A DNA stretch of 64,000 nucleotides from Gallionellaceae bacterium (GTDB lineage: Bacteria > Pseudomonadota > Gammaproteobacteria > Burkholderiales > Thiobacillaceae): NCBI GenBank assembly GCA_028714735.1, contig JAQTLU010000014.1, positions 17,991 to 81,990 of the forward strand. Reading direction: 5' to 3'. Below, in pieces: positions 35,476-44,888 of the stretch (positions are counted from its first letter, which is position 1; each line of letters begins with the position of its first letter). The position numbers and the translations under genes were made by a program. The notes under the pieces were generated by a model, which was not told the origin of the DNA, did not search any database, and saw nothing but the letters and a program-made list of their open reading frames with translations.

Positions 35476-35529
35476 CAGCCTGGACCATGCGAGCAGGCAA
35501 ATAAAGTTCGAATCGCATCCTCCAGGCTG
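35476..35529. other. Large symmetric stem-loop in the divergent intergenic region
   Basis: CAGCCTGGA-CC-ATGCGA pairs with TCGCAT-CC-TCCAGGCTG around a 20-nt loop, giving 15 bp with a symmetric CC/CC internal loop. It lies in the 616-bp region between the response regulator and the c-di-GMP gene, roughly 370 bp from the latter. It does not match c-di-GMP riboswitch consensus by eye. The rest of the region (35282-35897) holds no supported gene. Confidence 0.5.
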
Positions 35530-35897
35530 GGTTGCGTTGCTCCGTCCTGGCCATTCAGGGCTTGTGATTAATGGCCGCGAACCATGCCGCGTTCAATCTT
35601 TATGAGTGATGTCCGGCCCCAGTCAGGCCTATACTCCCGCCCAAGAGTGCATCTCCATATCAGGTCATTGATTCACCCAGCGGATCATCCGATTCGACAT
35701 AGACACATGAACTCGTCAGATCAACCAGAACGGCACGGCCAAGTCAGCGTCCCCGTCGATGGCACCCGCTCATCGGCGCGCCTGAATCCTGCCTGTATTG
35801 CCAGACCGGCCATCCGCTTGTTCCTGCCATTGCAGGCATGCGGGCCATTGAGCCCGCCGGCTGGCGCCGTAGCGCCGGTCATGTCGGCTTGCAAGGC

Positions 35898-38084
35898 ATG
35901 AATTCGAACAGTCACGGCCCAATACCGGGTATCGATTGGGCCAGCCTGTTGGCCGACCGCCCGGAAACGGATAGGTCGGCACTCCAGGCCGCGCTCGCGT
36001 TGGCGCATGAAGTCATCCAGATCTGGGATGCTTCGGGCAATCTGGTGCTGGCCAACCCGGCCTCGGCAAAAATATTCGACCACGTCGAGGCTGGTGCGCT
36101 GACCCAGGACCAGATCTACGGCGATTGCCTGCAGGAAAACGGCAATGCCTACCGGCCGGATGAAATGCCGGTCGCCCGGGTTCTTGCCACCGGCCAGCCG
36201 GTCGACAGTCAGATGATGATGATCTGCCAGACCGAAGGCAAAGCCGTCTGGCTCAGGATCAACGGCAAGCCCATCAAGGACAGCCGTGGCCACAACCTGG
36301 GCGCGGTCATCACGGCAACCGACATCACCGAATTCATCGAGCACAGGCAACGACTGGAATACCTGGCCAGCTACGATGCCCTCACCCAGCTGCCCAATCG
36401 GCTGCTGCTGGCCGAACGCATGCGGATCAGCCTGGCTCGCAGCCGCCGGATGAAAGATATGGTCGCGGTCTGCATGCTCGACCTGGACAACTTCAAGCCG
36501 GTCAACGACAACCTCGGCCACAAGGCGGGCGATGAATTGCTGCGCGAAGTCGCCGTCCACCTGCAGGAATCGATCCGGGGCGACGACACCGTGGCGCGCA
36601 TCGGCGGCGATGAATTCGCCCTGCTGCTGTGCGGCATCCACAAGGCTTCCGAATGCGAACAAACCCTCGCCCGTATCCTGTCACGGGTAAGCCAGCCTTA
36701 TCAGATCGCCGGCCAGATTGTGCAGATCGGCGCCAGTGCCGGCGTCGCCCTGTTTCCAGGTGACGGCACCGATCCCGATCTACTGCTGAAACATGCCGAT
36801 ACCGCCCTGTACCAGGCCAAGGAGGCCGGGAAAAACCGATTCCAGTTCTTCGACCGCACACTGGACATGCGGCTGCAGGCCCACCGGGTGTTGCTGCGCA
36901 AGATCGAAAAGGCCATCCGGAGCACAGAGTTCGTACTTTACTACCAGCCTATCGTGGACTGCCGCAAAGGCCAGGTGGAGAGCATAGAGGCCCTGATACG
37001 CTGGCGGCATCCGGTACTCGGCCTCCTGGCCCCTTCGGAGTTCCTCCCCCTGATCGACCAGGACGAACTCAGCATCACACTCGGCGAATGGGTCATCGAC
37101 GAGGCCTTGCGCCAGATGACCGCCTGGCACGCCGACGGGATCACCCTGGATGTCAGCGTCAACATCTCCGCCCGCCATATCGTTCAACCTGACTTCTCCA
37201 CGCGACTGGCCGCCAAGCTTGCTGAACTCCCCCCTGAAATCTGCCAACGCCTGCGGATTGACGTTGCCGAAAGCACCGTCATGGCGGATATCAACGCCAC
37301 GGCAGAAGTCATCCGCAAGTGCCACAAGCTCGGCCTCCGCGTCGCGATCGACCATTTCGGCGTCGGCTACGCCTCGCTGCTGCACCTCAAGCGCCTCGTC
37401 GCCGATACCCTGAAGATCGACCAGAGCTTCATCCAGAACATGCTCGACGTTCCGGAAGATCTCGCCATCGTGGGCGGCGTGGTCGGTTTCGCGTCACCCT
37501 TCGGCTGCCAGGTGGTTGCCAGCGGCGTGGAGACGATCGAGCATCTGCTCACCCTGCTCGAACTGGGTTGCAACCTCATCCAGGGCCACAGCCTGACCCG
37601 GCCCATGCCGCCCGAAAAACTGGCGGCCTGGCTGCAAGCCTTCCAACCCGACCCGCTCTGGCACCTGTCCACCAGTACGAGACCCTCGCGCAACCATTTC
37701 GAATTATTGCTGGCCGGGGCCAATCTGCGGGCCTGGGTCAAACATGTCATCGAGCTCTGTCACCAGAACCGGTATATCGATGCCATGGTGGATGAACAGC
37801 AATGCCCGTTCGGCATCTGGCTGAACAAGCCCGGCACCCAGCATTTCCGCAAATATGATGAATACCGCCAGATCGAACAACATCACAAGGCCATTCACCA
37901 GATGGCCAGGCGGCTTGGCGCCCACCACCGGGAAGGCAACATCGAGTTGGCCAAGATCGACGAGGAAATGCTGCTGCAAGAGCATCTGGACCTGTTGTCG
38001 CTCTTGAAAACCATGCGCGGCCTGCTGATGAGCCACAAACTGCGCCCGCTTCCCATCAAAGCCCCGCAGGAGACAGGACCATGA
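35898..38084 (+). CDS. PAS-GGDEF-EAL-CZB cyclic-di-GMP signalling protein with degenerate EAL site
   Basis: 728 residues from MNSNSHG; the longer frame starts in poorly conserved sequence. A PAS domain (about 30-155) is followed by GGDEF with an intact GGDEF motif at 236-240 (diguanylate cyclase). The EAL domain has EAL at 364-366 but Asp-His at 485-486 where two Asp are normal and Ser at 542 where VVAEGVE has Glu. A C-terminal CZB zinc-binding domain has CPFGIW at 636 and surrounding His. It is probably a cyclase or a c-di-GMP-binding receptor regulated by zinc or oxidants. Coupled to a hemerythrin by a 4-bp overlap. Confidence 0.88.
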   Translation: MNSNSHGPIPGIDWASLLADRPETDRSALQAALALAHEVIQIWDASGNLVLANPASAKIFDHVEAGALTQDQIYGDCLQENGNAYRPDEMPVARVLATGQPVDSQMMMICQTEGKAVWLRINGKPIKDSRGHNLGAVITATDITEFIEHRQRLEYLASYDALTQLPNRLLLAERMRISLARSRRMKDMVAVCMLDLDNFKPVNDNLGHKAGDELLREVAVHLQESIRGDDTVARIGGDEFALLLCGIHKASECEQTLARILSRVSQPYQIAGQIVQIGASAGVALFPGDGTDPDLLLKHADTALYQAKEAGKNRFQFFDRTLDMRLQAHRVLLRKIEKAIRSTEFVLYYQPIVDCRKGQVESIEALIRWRHPVLGLLAPSEFLPLIDQDELSITLGEWVIDEALRQMTAWHADGITLDVSVNISARHIVQPDFSTRLAAKLAELPPEICQRLRIDVAESTVMADINATAEVIRKCHKLGLRVAIDHFGVGYASLLHLKRLVADTLKIDQSFIQNMLDVPEDLAIVGGVVGFASPFGCQVVASGVETIEHLLTLLELGCNLIQGHSLTRPMPPEKLAAWLQAFQPDPLWHLSTSTRPSRNHFELLLAGANLRAWVKHVIELCHQNRYIDAMVDEQQCPFGIWLNKPGTQHFRKYDEYRQIEQHHKAIHQMARRLGAHHREGNIELAKIDEEMLLQEHLDLLSLLKTMRGLLMSHKLRPLPIKAPQETGP

Positions 38085-38518
38085 CCGGTTACGAACCTAT
38101 TGAGTGGAACGACAGTTTCAACACCGGGGTGGCCGAGATCGACGAGCAGCACCACATCCTGGTCAACACGCTGAACGAGGCCAATGCCAAGTTGGCCGAC
38201 GACGTCGGCATCGACTTCGTCGAGGAGATCACCCAGGATCTGCTGAGCTACGCCCTGTATCACTTCGAAACCGAGGAGGAACTGATGCAGGAATACGGTT
38301 ATGCCGACGGCAACGCTGCAGACGCCGAACTGCATCTACAGCAGCATCGCAGCTTTTCCAGCAGGGTGGTCGCCGTGCGCGACAACTTGCGCGCCGGCAT
38401 TCCGATCACCCGGGAGGACCTGATCACCTTCCTGAACAACTGGCTGGTGAATCACATCCTCCATACCGACAGGAAGTTTGGCGCCTTCGTCGTCGCCAAG
38501 CGGGCAGGCGGCAACTGA
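38081..38518 (+). CDS. Bacteriohemerythrin
   Basis: 145 residues with the diiron-site pattern: DEQHHILV, HFETEEELM, LHLQQHRSF and NHILHTDRKF. Hemerythrins bind O2 reversibly. The ATG overlaps the stop of the GGDEF-EAL-CZB gene (ATGA), so an oxygen- or redox-linked input to that enzyme is plausible (inference). Confidence 0.93.
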   Translation: MTGYEPIEWNDSFNTGVAEIDEQHHILVNTLNEANAKLADDVGIDFVEEITQDLLSYALYHFETEEELMQEYGYADGNAADAELHLQQHRSFSSRVVAVRDNLRAGIPITREDLITFLNNWLVNHILHTDRKFGAFVVAKRAGGN

Positions 38519-38533
38519 GGCCGCCATTGCCGC

Positions 38534-39316
38534 CTATTTCACCAGGCTGCCGAACACCTTCTTGAGCAGGTCGGTCGTGCGCTCGACCGGATTGGCGCGG
38601 ATAGCCTTTTCTTCCTCGGCCACCATCTTGAACAGGCCATCCAGCGACTTCTTCGTCACATAACTGTCCAGGTCCTCGTTGCCGGCACCCAGCATGCTGG
38701 CGAACGGGCCGGCCTTCTTGACCATCTTCTTGTAGGCCGAGGTCACGCCGGCCTGATCGGTCGCCTGGGTGACGATGGGCTTGAAGCGTTCGGTCAGCCT
38801 GGCTTCACTCTTCTTGCGGAAATACTGGGTTGCGGCGTCATCGGAGCCCTTCAGGATCGCCTGGGCATCGTCCAGCGTGATGTCGCGTATCGTCTCCGAC
38901 AGGATGCTGGCCGCTTCCGGCACCGCCTTCTCGGCGGCCTGGTTCATGGTCGTCACGAACTGGTCCGCGTACTTGTCCTGACCGAGCTTGCGCAGGGTTT
39001 TTTCGACCGTTGCCAGGCTTTCCGGCATGGGGATCTTGACTGCCGCGTTGTTCAGGAAGCCACCGTCCTTGCCCAACTTGGCGACCGCGCCTTGCGCGCC
39101 CTTGGCCAACGCCTCCTTGAGGCCACGGACAATCTCATCCTGGGACAGGGCCGTTGCCGCGGTCGCCGCTGGAGACGTTGCCGCGGCGGGAGTCGACGCC
39201 TTGTTCGTCCCCAGCGCATCCTTCAACATGTCCATGAAACCGGCCTGGGCAGCACCGGTTGCGGCCATGGCCAGCAGCAGCACTACCACGCGCGCCGTCA
39301 TCTGGTTGCGGTTCAT
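38534..39316 (-). CDS. DUF4197 family exported protein
   Basis: 260 residues from an ATG preceded by GAGGAG. A signal peptide ends near residue 26 (TGAAQAG). DUF4197 features are GLKEALAKGAQGAVAKLGKDGGFLNNAAVKIPMPESL and KPIVTQATDQAGVTSAYKKM. The family is periplasmic, helical and of unknown function. It is convergent with the hemerythrin gene with a 15-bp gap. Confidence 0.9.
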   Translation of the reverse strand: MNRNQMTARVVVLLLAMAATGAAQAGFMDMLKDALGTNKASTPAAATSPAATAATALSQDEIVRGLKEALAKGAQGAVAKLGKDGGFLNNAAVKIPMPESLATVEKTLRKLGQDKYADQFVTTMNQAAEKAVPEAASILSETIRDITLDDAQAILKGSDDAATQYFRKKSEARLTERFKPIVTQATDQAGVTSAYKKMVKKAGPFASMLGAGNEDLDSYVTKKSLDGLFKMVAEEEKAIRANPVERTTDLLKKVFGSLVK

Positions 39317-39573
39317 TCGTATCTCCTCGGGTAGCAAAGTTGCATTAGACCATGGACGGAGTCACCCGCCATGGCACGAAGATGCCATCCACTCTTTACA
39401 GACGTACCTCGCCACCAGCCATCGCCGCCCCATGAGCCGACCGGCTGCCCGGTCGAATCGGGGCGGGCAGATTGGCCCCGGTCATCCTGTCCACACGGTC
39501 GGACGGATGATCGCGCCCTGGTACGCAATGACGCATGACGGACTGGCGCAGACCGGCATCGACGCAACCCGGC

Positions 39574-41736
39574 TTAGCCATGGGCGAACAACGCTTCTGC
39601 GCCTTGGCTGAAATCCTCCAGGAGCGCATCCACCGTCTCCTCGCGCACACCCAAGCGTTCGCCGACCACCTCCCGCCATCCGTTCGTCCATTCGCCGTCA
39701 TCCATGCCCAATTGACGCCGGTGCATATGCAGTGCGAGTTGCAGCAGTGCGATCAGCTGACCCGCCGGTGCCGGCAGGGAGGGTGGCGACAGATCGTGGT
39801 GGTGGCGGATGACGGCAGTGAGTTCCGGCGGCAATTGCCAGTTTTTTGCGACCATCTGCCCCAGGATCGTGTGACTGCTCTGGAACTCTCGATCCAGACT
39901 GAGAATGCTCGCACAGCTTCCGTTAAGTCCTATGGACCTGGCATATCCGGCGTAGCGCTTGCTGAGCAGGGCGACGCCGCAATCGTGGAACATGCCGATG
40001 GTGTAGGCATTTTCCAGCGTGATGCTGGAAATCTTCAGCTTGGTGCGAATCCGGACACATAGCTCGGCCACCGCCGAGAGATGGTCCCAAAGCACCTTCA
40101 TGGCTTGGGCACTGGCCGGATCGTCCAGGGCATGACGCATGGCCTCGCTGGTGACCACCGCCTCCGTGTATTTCAGGCCAAGCACGGCCACCGCTTTTTC
40201 TATCGTGTCCACCTTGATGCCGCGATGGAAAACCGGGGAATTGGCAACGCGGAAGATGGCGCCGGCCAGCGCCACATCCTTGTTGATCAGGGCGGCGAAT
40301 TCACGCGGCCCGGCATCGGGATCCGCGCGCAGACTGGCGAGTCCCTTCAGGGCGGCAGGCATGGAGGGGATGTGGATGCCGCTGGCCAGGACCGCCTCGA
40401 CAAGACGACGATCCTCATCTTCTTCCGCTGCGCACTGGCCGGTACTCGCGGTGACGCTCGGCACGCTGGCCTGACGGGGCTGGTGCTCGGCCGTCACGGT
40501 CTTCCATGCGCCGATATCGATGCCGCTGGCCAGCGACCAGCAGGCATCGACATGTTTGACCAGCTGTTCAACCACCAGGCCGTCCAGTTCGTCATTGGCC
40601 ACCCCCAGGCGCAGGGTGCTGATGATTATTGGCGGCGTCATGGGTGGACGGTGCGGCCGCTCCTGCAGCATGGCCTGGAAGGCTTCGGCCACGGCCAGGA
40701 TACGTGCCTCGCGCGGCTGGCTGCTGCGACGCACGCCAGGTACACCCGCGGGGAGTGCATTGGCGGCATGCAGAAAAGCGGTCCAGACGGCCACCTTTTC
40801 CAGACCGGGCACCCGCTTCAGGATGCGAAAGCCGACCAGACCGTGCCGATCCAGCTGGGCACGTTCCTGTGCGCTAAGCGCACCCACCTTGTTGAGAATT
40901 TCGTCCGGTGTCTGCAACTTGCCGAGATCGTGCAGGAGTCCGGCGATCTCCAGCATTGCACAGCCTTGTGCAGGCACCCCTGTCAATTCGCCCAGATAGC
41001 TGGCCAGGCGGCCTACCCTGAGCGAATGCCCTGCCATGTAAGGGCTCTTGGCATCTGCGACCTGCGCAAACAGCTGGGCGATTTGCCGCACCCCGGCCAA
41101 AGCGATGGGATGGGCGGGCATCCTGGCGAGGGTAGCGTCCAGTTGGCCCTGGATGCGGGCGGGTTCCAGAATCTGCCAGAAGCCATCCGAGGCCGATACG
41201 GCCAGGAAGGCATCGAGCTGACCTGGCGCAAACAGCTCGTTGCGATGCGCATTCAGGGCATGTCGGATGGTTTCCTTGTGCGCCACGAGCGGTTCGTTGA
41301 GGTGTGGGACGATGAGGGCGTTGGCGCGGTCGGCGAGAAAGACGAGGTTGCTGAGAATCTTGGCCTCCTTGCCGAGATCCAGTTTCTGCAGTTCCGTCCA
41401 GGGGGTGTGGTGGTGTCTGACGATGTCCGCCAGGGGCGCCAGCAGAACGCTTTGCGTCATCAACCGCGCGCCAGCAAGACAGTGCGCCTCGATATCGGGG
41501 TCTTGCACCGCATGCAGGAGTTTCCGCTGCATGGCCGTGCTGGAAATTCCGCAGTCCCGCATCAGGCTGATGTAGAAAAGCAGATTCTTGACCTTTGGTG
41601 AGAACCCCAGTTGCCGACCGCATGCCACAGCGATGAGCGCTACGCGTTTGCCATGGCAATGATTGTCGCCACTCACCAGATCAAGGGCGTCGGACAAGGC
41701 GTAGATCAGCAGGCGCAGGTCAAAACGTTGGCTCAT
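39574..41736 (-). CDS. Double HD-domain plus HDOD signalling protein (degenerate HD-GYP)
   Basis: 720 residues from MSQRFDL; a longer frame upstream overlaps the neighbouring gene and is rejected. The N-terminal half has an HD-like domain lacking a clear metal pair (LMRDCGISS). The second HD domain has HSLRVGRLASYL and LLHDLGK, but the GYP motif is replaced by LPAGVPGV. A C-terminal HDOD domain follows (HIPSMPAALKGLASL, ALINKDVALAGAIFRVANS). Likely a c-di-GMP-related regulator rather than an active phosphodiesterase. It follows the canonical HD-GYP gene by 40 bp, probably in one operon. Confidence 0.82.
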   Translation of the reverse strand: MSQRFDLRLLIYALSDALDLVSGDNHCHGKRVALIAVACGRQLGFSPKVKNLLFYISLMRDCGISSTAMQRKLLHAVQDPDIEAHCLAGARLMTQSVLLAPLADIVRHHHTPWTELQKLDLGKEAKILSNLVFLADRANALIVPHLNEPLVAHKETIRHALNAHRNELFAPGQLDAFLAVSASDGFWQILEPARIQGQLDATLARMPAHPIALAGVRQIAQLFAQVADAKSPYMAGHSLRVGRLASYLGELTGVPAQGCAMLEIAGLLHDLGKLQTPDEILNKVGALSAQERAQLDRHGLVGFRILKRVPGLEKVAVWTAFLHAANALPAGVPGVRRSSQPREARILAVAEAFQAMLQERPHRPPMTPPIIISTLRLGVANDELDGLVVEQLVKHVDACWSLASGIDIGAWKTVTAEHQPRQASVPSVTASTGQCAAEEDEDRRLVEAVLASGIHIPSMPAALKGLASLRADPDAGPREFAALINKDVALAGAIFRVANSPVFHRGIKVDTIEKAVAVLGLKYTEAVVTSEAMRHALDDPASAQAMKVLWDHLSAVAELCVRIRTKLKISSITLENAYTIGMFHDCGVALLSKRYAGYARSIGLNGSCASILSLDREFQSSHTILGQMVAKNWQLPPELTAVIRHHHDLSPPSLPAPAGQLIALLQLALHMHRRQLGMDDGEWTNGWREVVGERLGVREETVDALLEDFSQGAEALFAHG

Positions 41737-41776
41737 GGGAATGGTACCTGCCTGCAGGGCCGCAGAACTCACGACA

Positions 41777-43009
41777 TCAGCCGCAACACCAACGGCTGGG
41801 GTCGATACCCCAATCTTCGAAGGATTCGTGCCCGACAATGTGATCCTGGCATCGGGATTTGGCCAGGTCGATCTCCTCCGGCTCCAGGTAGTGTTGCCAC
41901 TTGCAGTTGTAAATGACACGCACGACCGGCAACAGGGATTTTTCCTCGTTTTGCTCGGTGACGATGGCCAACCGGTCGCTGATGAGCCTGACCAATGTGC
42001 CAGAGGGATAGATGCCGATGGCCTTGATGAAGGTGCGGACCAGTTCCGGCTTGAAGTGGTGCTGGCTCCATTCCAGCATCTTCCCCAATGCACGTGTGGG
42101 AGGCATGCCCTTGTGGTAGGGGCGATCGGAGGTGATGGCGTCGTAGACGTCGACGATGCCGCCCATCTGGCTGTGAAGCTGGATTTCATCGCCCTTCAAC
42201 TTGTTCGGATAGCCGGAGCCATCAATGCGCTCGTGGTGCTGGCTGACGATATCCAGCGCGATGTTGCCGATGCCAGGGGTTTTCTGCAAAAGGGTCACAC
42301 CCTGCTCAACATGGGACTGCATGCAGACGACTTCGTCTTCCGTCAGTTGGCCAGGCTTCTTCAATATTTCATCAGGAATGACGGCCTTGCCGACGTCATG
42401 CAGCAGTGCACCGGTGGCGACTTCGCGAATAGCGTCTCGCGGCATGTCCAGGCCGCGGGCGAGCGCAATCATGAGAGCGCAGGTGGATACCGAGTGCTGG
42501 AAGGTGTAGTCGTCGTGGTCCTTGAGGCGGCATAGGGGCAAGAGAGCATCCTGGTTGCGGAAGATCGAGTCGATCATCTGCTCGACCAGCGGCTCGACCA
42601 GTTCCACCTTGATCTGCCCACTCAAGCGGATGTCGGTGAAGATGTTGTGGACGATCTGGGTGGCTTCCTTCTGAAGTGTCCGCGCCCTGGCCATCTCCTC
42701 CTGCAATGTGGCTGTTTTGAGGACGGTAATTTCCTGCCCGATGCCATCCGGCTCTACCTCGACACCCTCTCGACCGTCATGGATATCCAGGTCATCGGGA
42801 ACATCCAGACCCCGGCTGGCATCGATGTAGACTTCTCGGATGCCATACTGCTGTAGTTTCTGGATGATTTCGACGTGATTTACGGCGAACTGGTTGCGCA
42901 GAAAGGGGTGATCCATCCAACCACAATCCAGGTCGTGGATAAACATGCCTGGCCTGAGTAGCTCAATGCTGATCTTTTTGACCGATTCAGGAGTGGTAGC
43001 CACCGACAT
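41777..43009 (-). CDS. HD-GYP cyclic-di-GMP phosphodiesterase with DUF3391 N-terminus
   Basis: 410 residues from MSVATTPES. The DUF3391 domain (about 10-130) has LRPGMFIHDLDCGWMDHPFL. The HD-GYP domain (about 165-330) carries HSVSTCALM, ALLHDVGKAVIPDEIL, the full HHERIDGSGYPNKLKG and DVYDAITSDRPYHKG, so all metal and GYP residues are present and it should degrade c-di-GMP to GMP. It precedes the double-HD/HDOD gene on the same strand. Confidence 0.92.
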   Translation of the reverse strand: MSVATTPESVKKISIELLRPGMFIHDLDCGWMDHPFLRNQFAVNHVEIIQKLQQYGIREVYIDASRGLDVPDDLDIHDGREGVEVEPDGIGQEITVLKTATLQEEMARARTLQKEATQIVHNIFTDIRLSGQIKVELVEPLVEQMIDSIFRNQDALLPLCRLKDHDDYTFQHSVSTCALMIALARGLDMPRDAIREVATGALLHDVGKAVIPDEILKKPGQLTEDEVVCMQSHVEQGVTLLQKTPGIGNIALDIVSQHHERIDGSGYPNKLKGDEIQLHSQMGGIVDVYDAITSDRPYHKGMPPTRALGKMLEWSQHHFKPELVRTFIKAIGIYPSGTLVRLISDRLAIVTEQNEEKSLLPVVRVIYNCKWQHYLEPEEIDLAKSRCQDHIVGHESFEDWGIDPSRWCCG

Positions 43010-43226
43010 CCCTGTATTTGCACACTTATTGCAGTGAGTGTAGGGCAGCAAGGAGTGGAAGATAATCTGCCATAAGATATATGCACATGAACAGACCATC
43101 AGAACTCAATGGGATCGCCTCAGGTTTTGAGGAGGTTCAGCAAAACCCCAGCCTGTTGGTAATCCCCCCTAAAAACCATTGCATTCATAAGTAGAATTTT
43201 CTCCAATCCCGACGGGGAAGTTTTAC

Positions 43227-43493
43227 ATGAAGCGATCCCGATTCACCGACAGCCAGATCATTGCCATCCTGAAGCAAGCCGAGGGCGGCAGCCCGGTGCC
43301 GGAGCTCTGCCGCGAACACGGCATCAGCTCCGCGACCTTCTACAAATGGCGCGCCAAGTTTGGCGGCATGGACGCCTCTTTGATGGCCCGACTCAAGGAA
43401 CTCGAAGACGAGAATCGGCGGCTCAAGAAGATGTACGCCGAAGAGCGCCTCAAGGCCGAGATCGTCCAGGAGGCCCTGCAAAAAAAATGGTGA
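43227..43493 (+). CDS. IS3-family transposase OrfA
   Basis: 88 residues: helix-turn-helix ([37 protein letters not shown], two helices and turn) and a leucine-zipper-like tail ([23 protein letters not shown]). It ends at a run of eight A residues (43480-43487) where a -1 frameshift would give the OrfAB transposase. Confidence 0.93.
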   Translation: MKRSRFTDSQIIAILKQAEGGSPVPELCREHGISSATFYKWRAKFGGMDASLMARLKELEDENRRLKKMYAEERLKAEIVQEALQKKW

Positions 43494-44305
43494 AGCCATC
43501 TCGTCGCCGCGAGATGGCCCAACGGGCAGTCCAAACCACCGGCGCCAGCGTTCGGCTGGCCTGCCGCGCCTTCGGTATCAGCGAAGCCGGTTATCGCTAT
43601 CAGGCCCGGCGCTCGACCGAGAATGCCGAGATCGCCGACCTGCTGATCCGCCTCACCCACAACCAACGCAACTGGGGGTTCGGGCTGTGCTTTCTTTATC
43701 TGCGCAACGTCAAAGGCCAGCGTTGGAACCACAAGCGGGTGTACCGGATATACCGCGAACTGGAATTGAACCTGCGCATCAAGCCGAAGAAGCGGATCGT
43801 GCGCGAGAAACCCGAACCGCTGGCCGTGCCCGAGGCGATCAACCAATGCGGGTCGATGGAGTTCATGCATGACCAGTTGGCGGACGGGCGCAACTTCCGG
43901 CTGTTCAATGTGATCGACGACTTTAACCGGGAGGCGCTGGCCATCGACATCGACCTGTCGCTACCGGCCGAGCGCGTCGTGCGCGCGTTGGACCACGTCA
44001 TCGAATGGCGCGGCAAGCCGCAGACTATCCGGAGCGACAACGGCCCGGAATATATCGGTCACACGATGATTGAATGGGCCGGGAAGCGGGGGATTCGACT
44101 CCAGCCTGGCAAGCCGCAGCAGAATGCCTATGTCGAACGCTACAACCGGACGGTCCGGTATGACTGGCTGGGACATTACCTGTTCGAGACTATCGCAGAG
44201 GTACAGGACTACGCCACGAACTGGATGTGGACCTACAATCACGAACGCCCGAACATGGCCTTGGGCGGTATCACCCCAAAGCAGAAGTTGGCCATGAACC
44301 CGTGA
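43487..44305 (+). CDS. IS3-family transposase OrfB (DDE integrase core)
   Basis: 272 residues from the ATG overlapping the slippery run, or fused to OrfA by -1 frameshifting. The DDE triad is visible: Asp in [11 protein letters not shown], Asp in [10 protein letters not shown] and Glu in [16 protein letters not shown]. The rve domain is complete and the frame uninterrupted, so the element may still move. Confidence 0.93.
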   Translation: MVKPSRRREMAQRAVQTTGASVRLACRAFGISEAGYRYQARRSTENAEIADLLIRLTHNQRNWGFGLCFLYLRNVKGQRWNHKRVYRIYRELELNLRIKPKKRIVREKPEPLAVPEAINQCGSMEFMHDQLADGRNFRLFNVIDDFNREALAIDIDLSLPAERVVRALDHVIEWRGKPQTIRSDNGPEYIGHTMIEWAGKRGIRLQPGKPQQNAYVERYNRTVRYDWLGHYLFETIAEVQDYATNWMWTYNHERPNMALGGITPKQKLAMNP

Positions 44306-44404
44306 CCTCTACTTCTGGCCACGATGGAAAATGGGGGATTACCCAAGCAGCTCGACCAGAATCTCGTAGGATTTCAGTGGATCAAGTTGGACCGCTATGG
44401 ACGT

Positions 44405-44451
44405 AAAAAAGGCCTTAATCCTTGTATTTATCAAGAATTAAGGCCTTTTTT
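44405..44451 (-). terminator. Rho-independent terminator of ssrA
   Basis: AAAAAAGGCCTTAAT and ATTAAGGCCTTTTTT flank a 17-nt loop. On the minus strand it lies 21 bp after the tmRNA CCA end, with T-runs in both directions. Confidence 0.88.
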
Positions 44452-44472
44452 GGACTTCCTTGAATCATCAAA

Positions 44473-44832
44473 TGGTGGAGCCGGCGGGAATCGAACCCGC
44501 GTCCGCAAGTCCTCTACAGCAAGATCTACATACTTAGTCCGATCATTTGGTTTTAACCTGAATCACGCCGACCGAACAGGCTTGATTCTGGCGAGCCACC
44601 TAAATTTAACGTTGAATCAAGCGGCCCGATTCAAAGCGAGTCCATGTGAATGACTCCACCGCTGGTTGCCCAGCCCGGCCCATGGACCTGCCGGTGTGGA
44701 GTCCAGCCGTCAAGCGGCTAGAGCGTACGTTTCGTCGTTGGCGACTAATTTATTCCAGTAGATTTACGAGGGAACTGGTCCTCGGTATGCACCTGTCTGC
44801 TTTGCAACCCACGTCGAAGCCATGTCGGCCCC
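44473..44832 (-). ncRNA. ssrA: tmRNA
   Basis: 360 nt on the minus strand. The 5' GGGGCCGA and 3' CGGCTCCACCA form the tRNA-Ala-like acceptor, with TTCGATTC T loop. The tag frame reads ANDETYALAA followed by TGA (GCC AAC GAC GAA ACG TAC GCT CTA GCC GCT). It rescues stalled ribosomes together with SmpB. The tag is of the betaproteobacterial type and helps place the organism. Confidence 0.97.
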
Positions 44833-44888
44833 ATGTGTCCGTTGTGAGATGGCCCTTTCGGGAAAAAGTTCACAGCGGACAGCTGAGA

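Larger units (their letters stand above)
43157..44345. mobile_element. IS3-family insertion sequence
   Basis: Roughly 1.2 kb. Left end reads TTGGTAATCCCCCC and the right end, on the other strand, TTGGGTAATCCCCCA; inner parts AAGTAGA are also shared, giving imperfect terminal inverted repeats. orfA and orfB with the A8 slippery run are intact. Exact borders and target duplication could not be fixed by eye. Confidence 0.85.

Noticed and set aside
35282..35897. Possible c-di-GMP riboswitch or extra gene upstream of the GGDEF-EAL gene
   Set aside because: The stem-loop at 35476-35529 lacks the conserved GEMM elements, and open frames there are short and unlike proteins.
41737..42189. N-terminal extension of the double-HD/HDOD protein
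   Set aside because: The extension lies entirely inside the neighbouring HD-GYP gene in another frame and has no family similarity; MSQRFDL is the sensible start.
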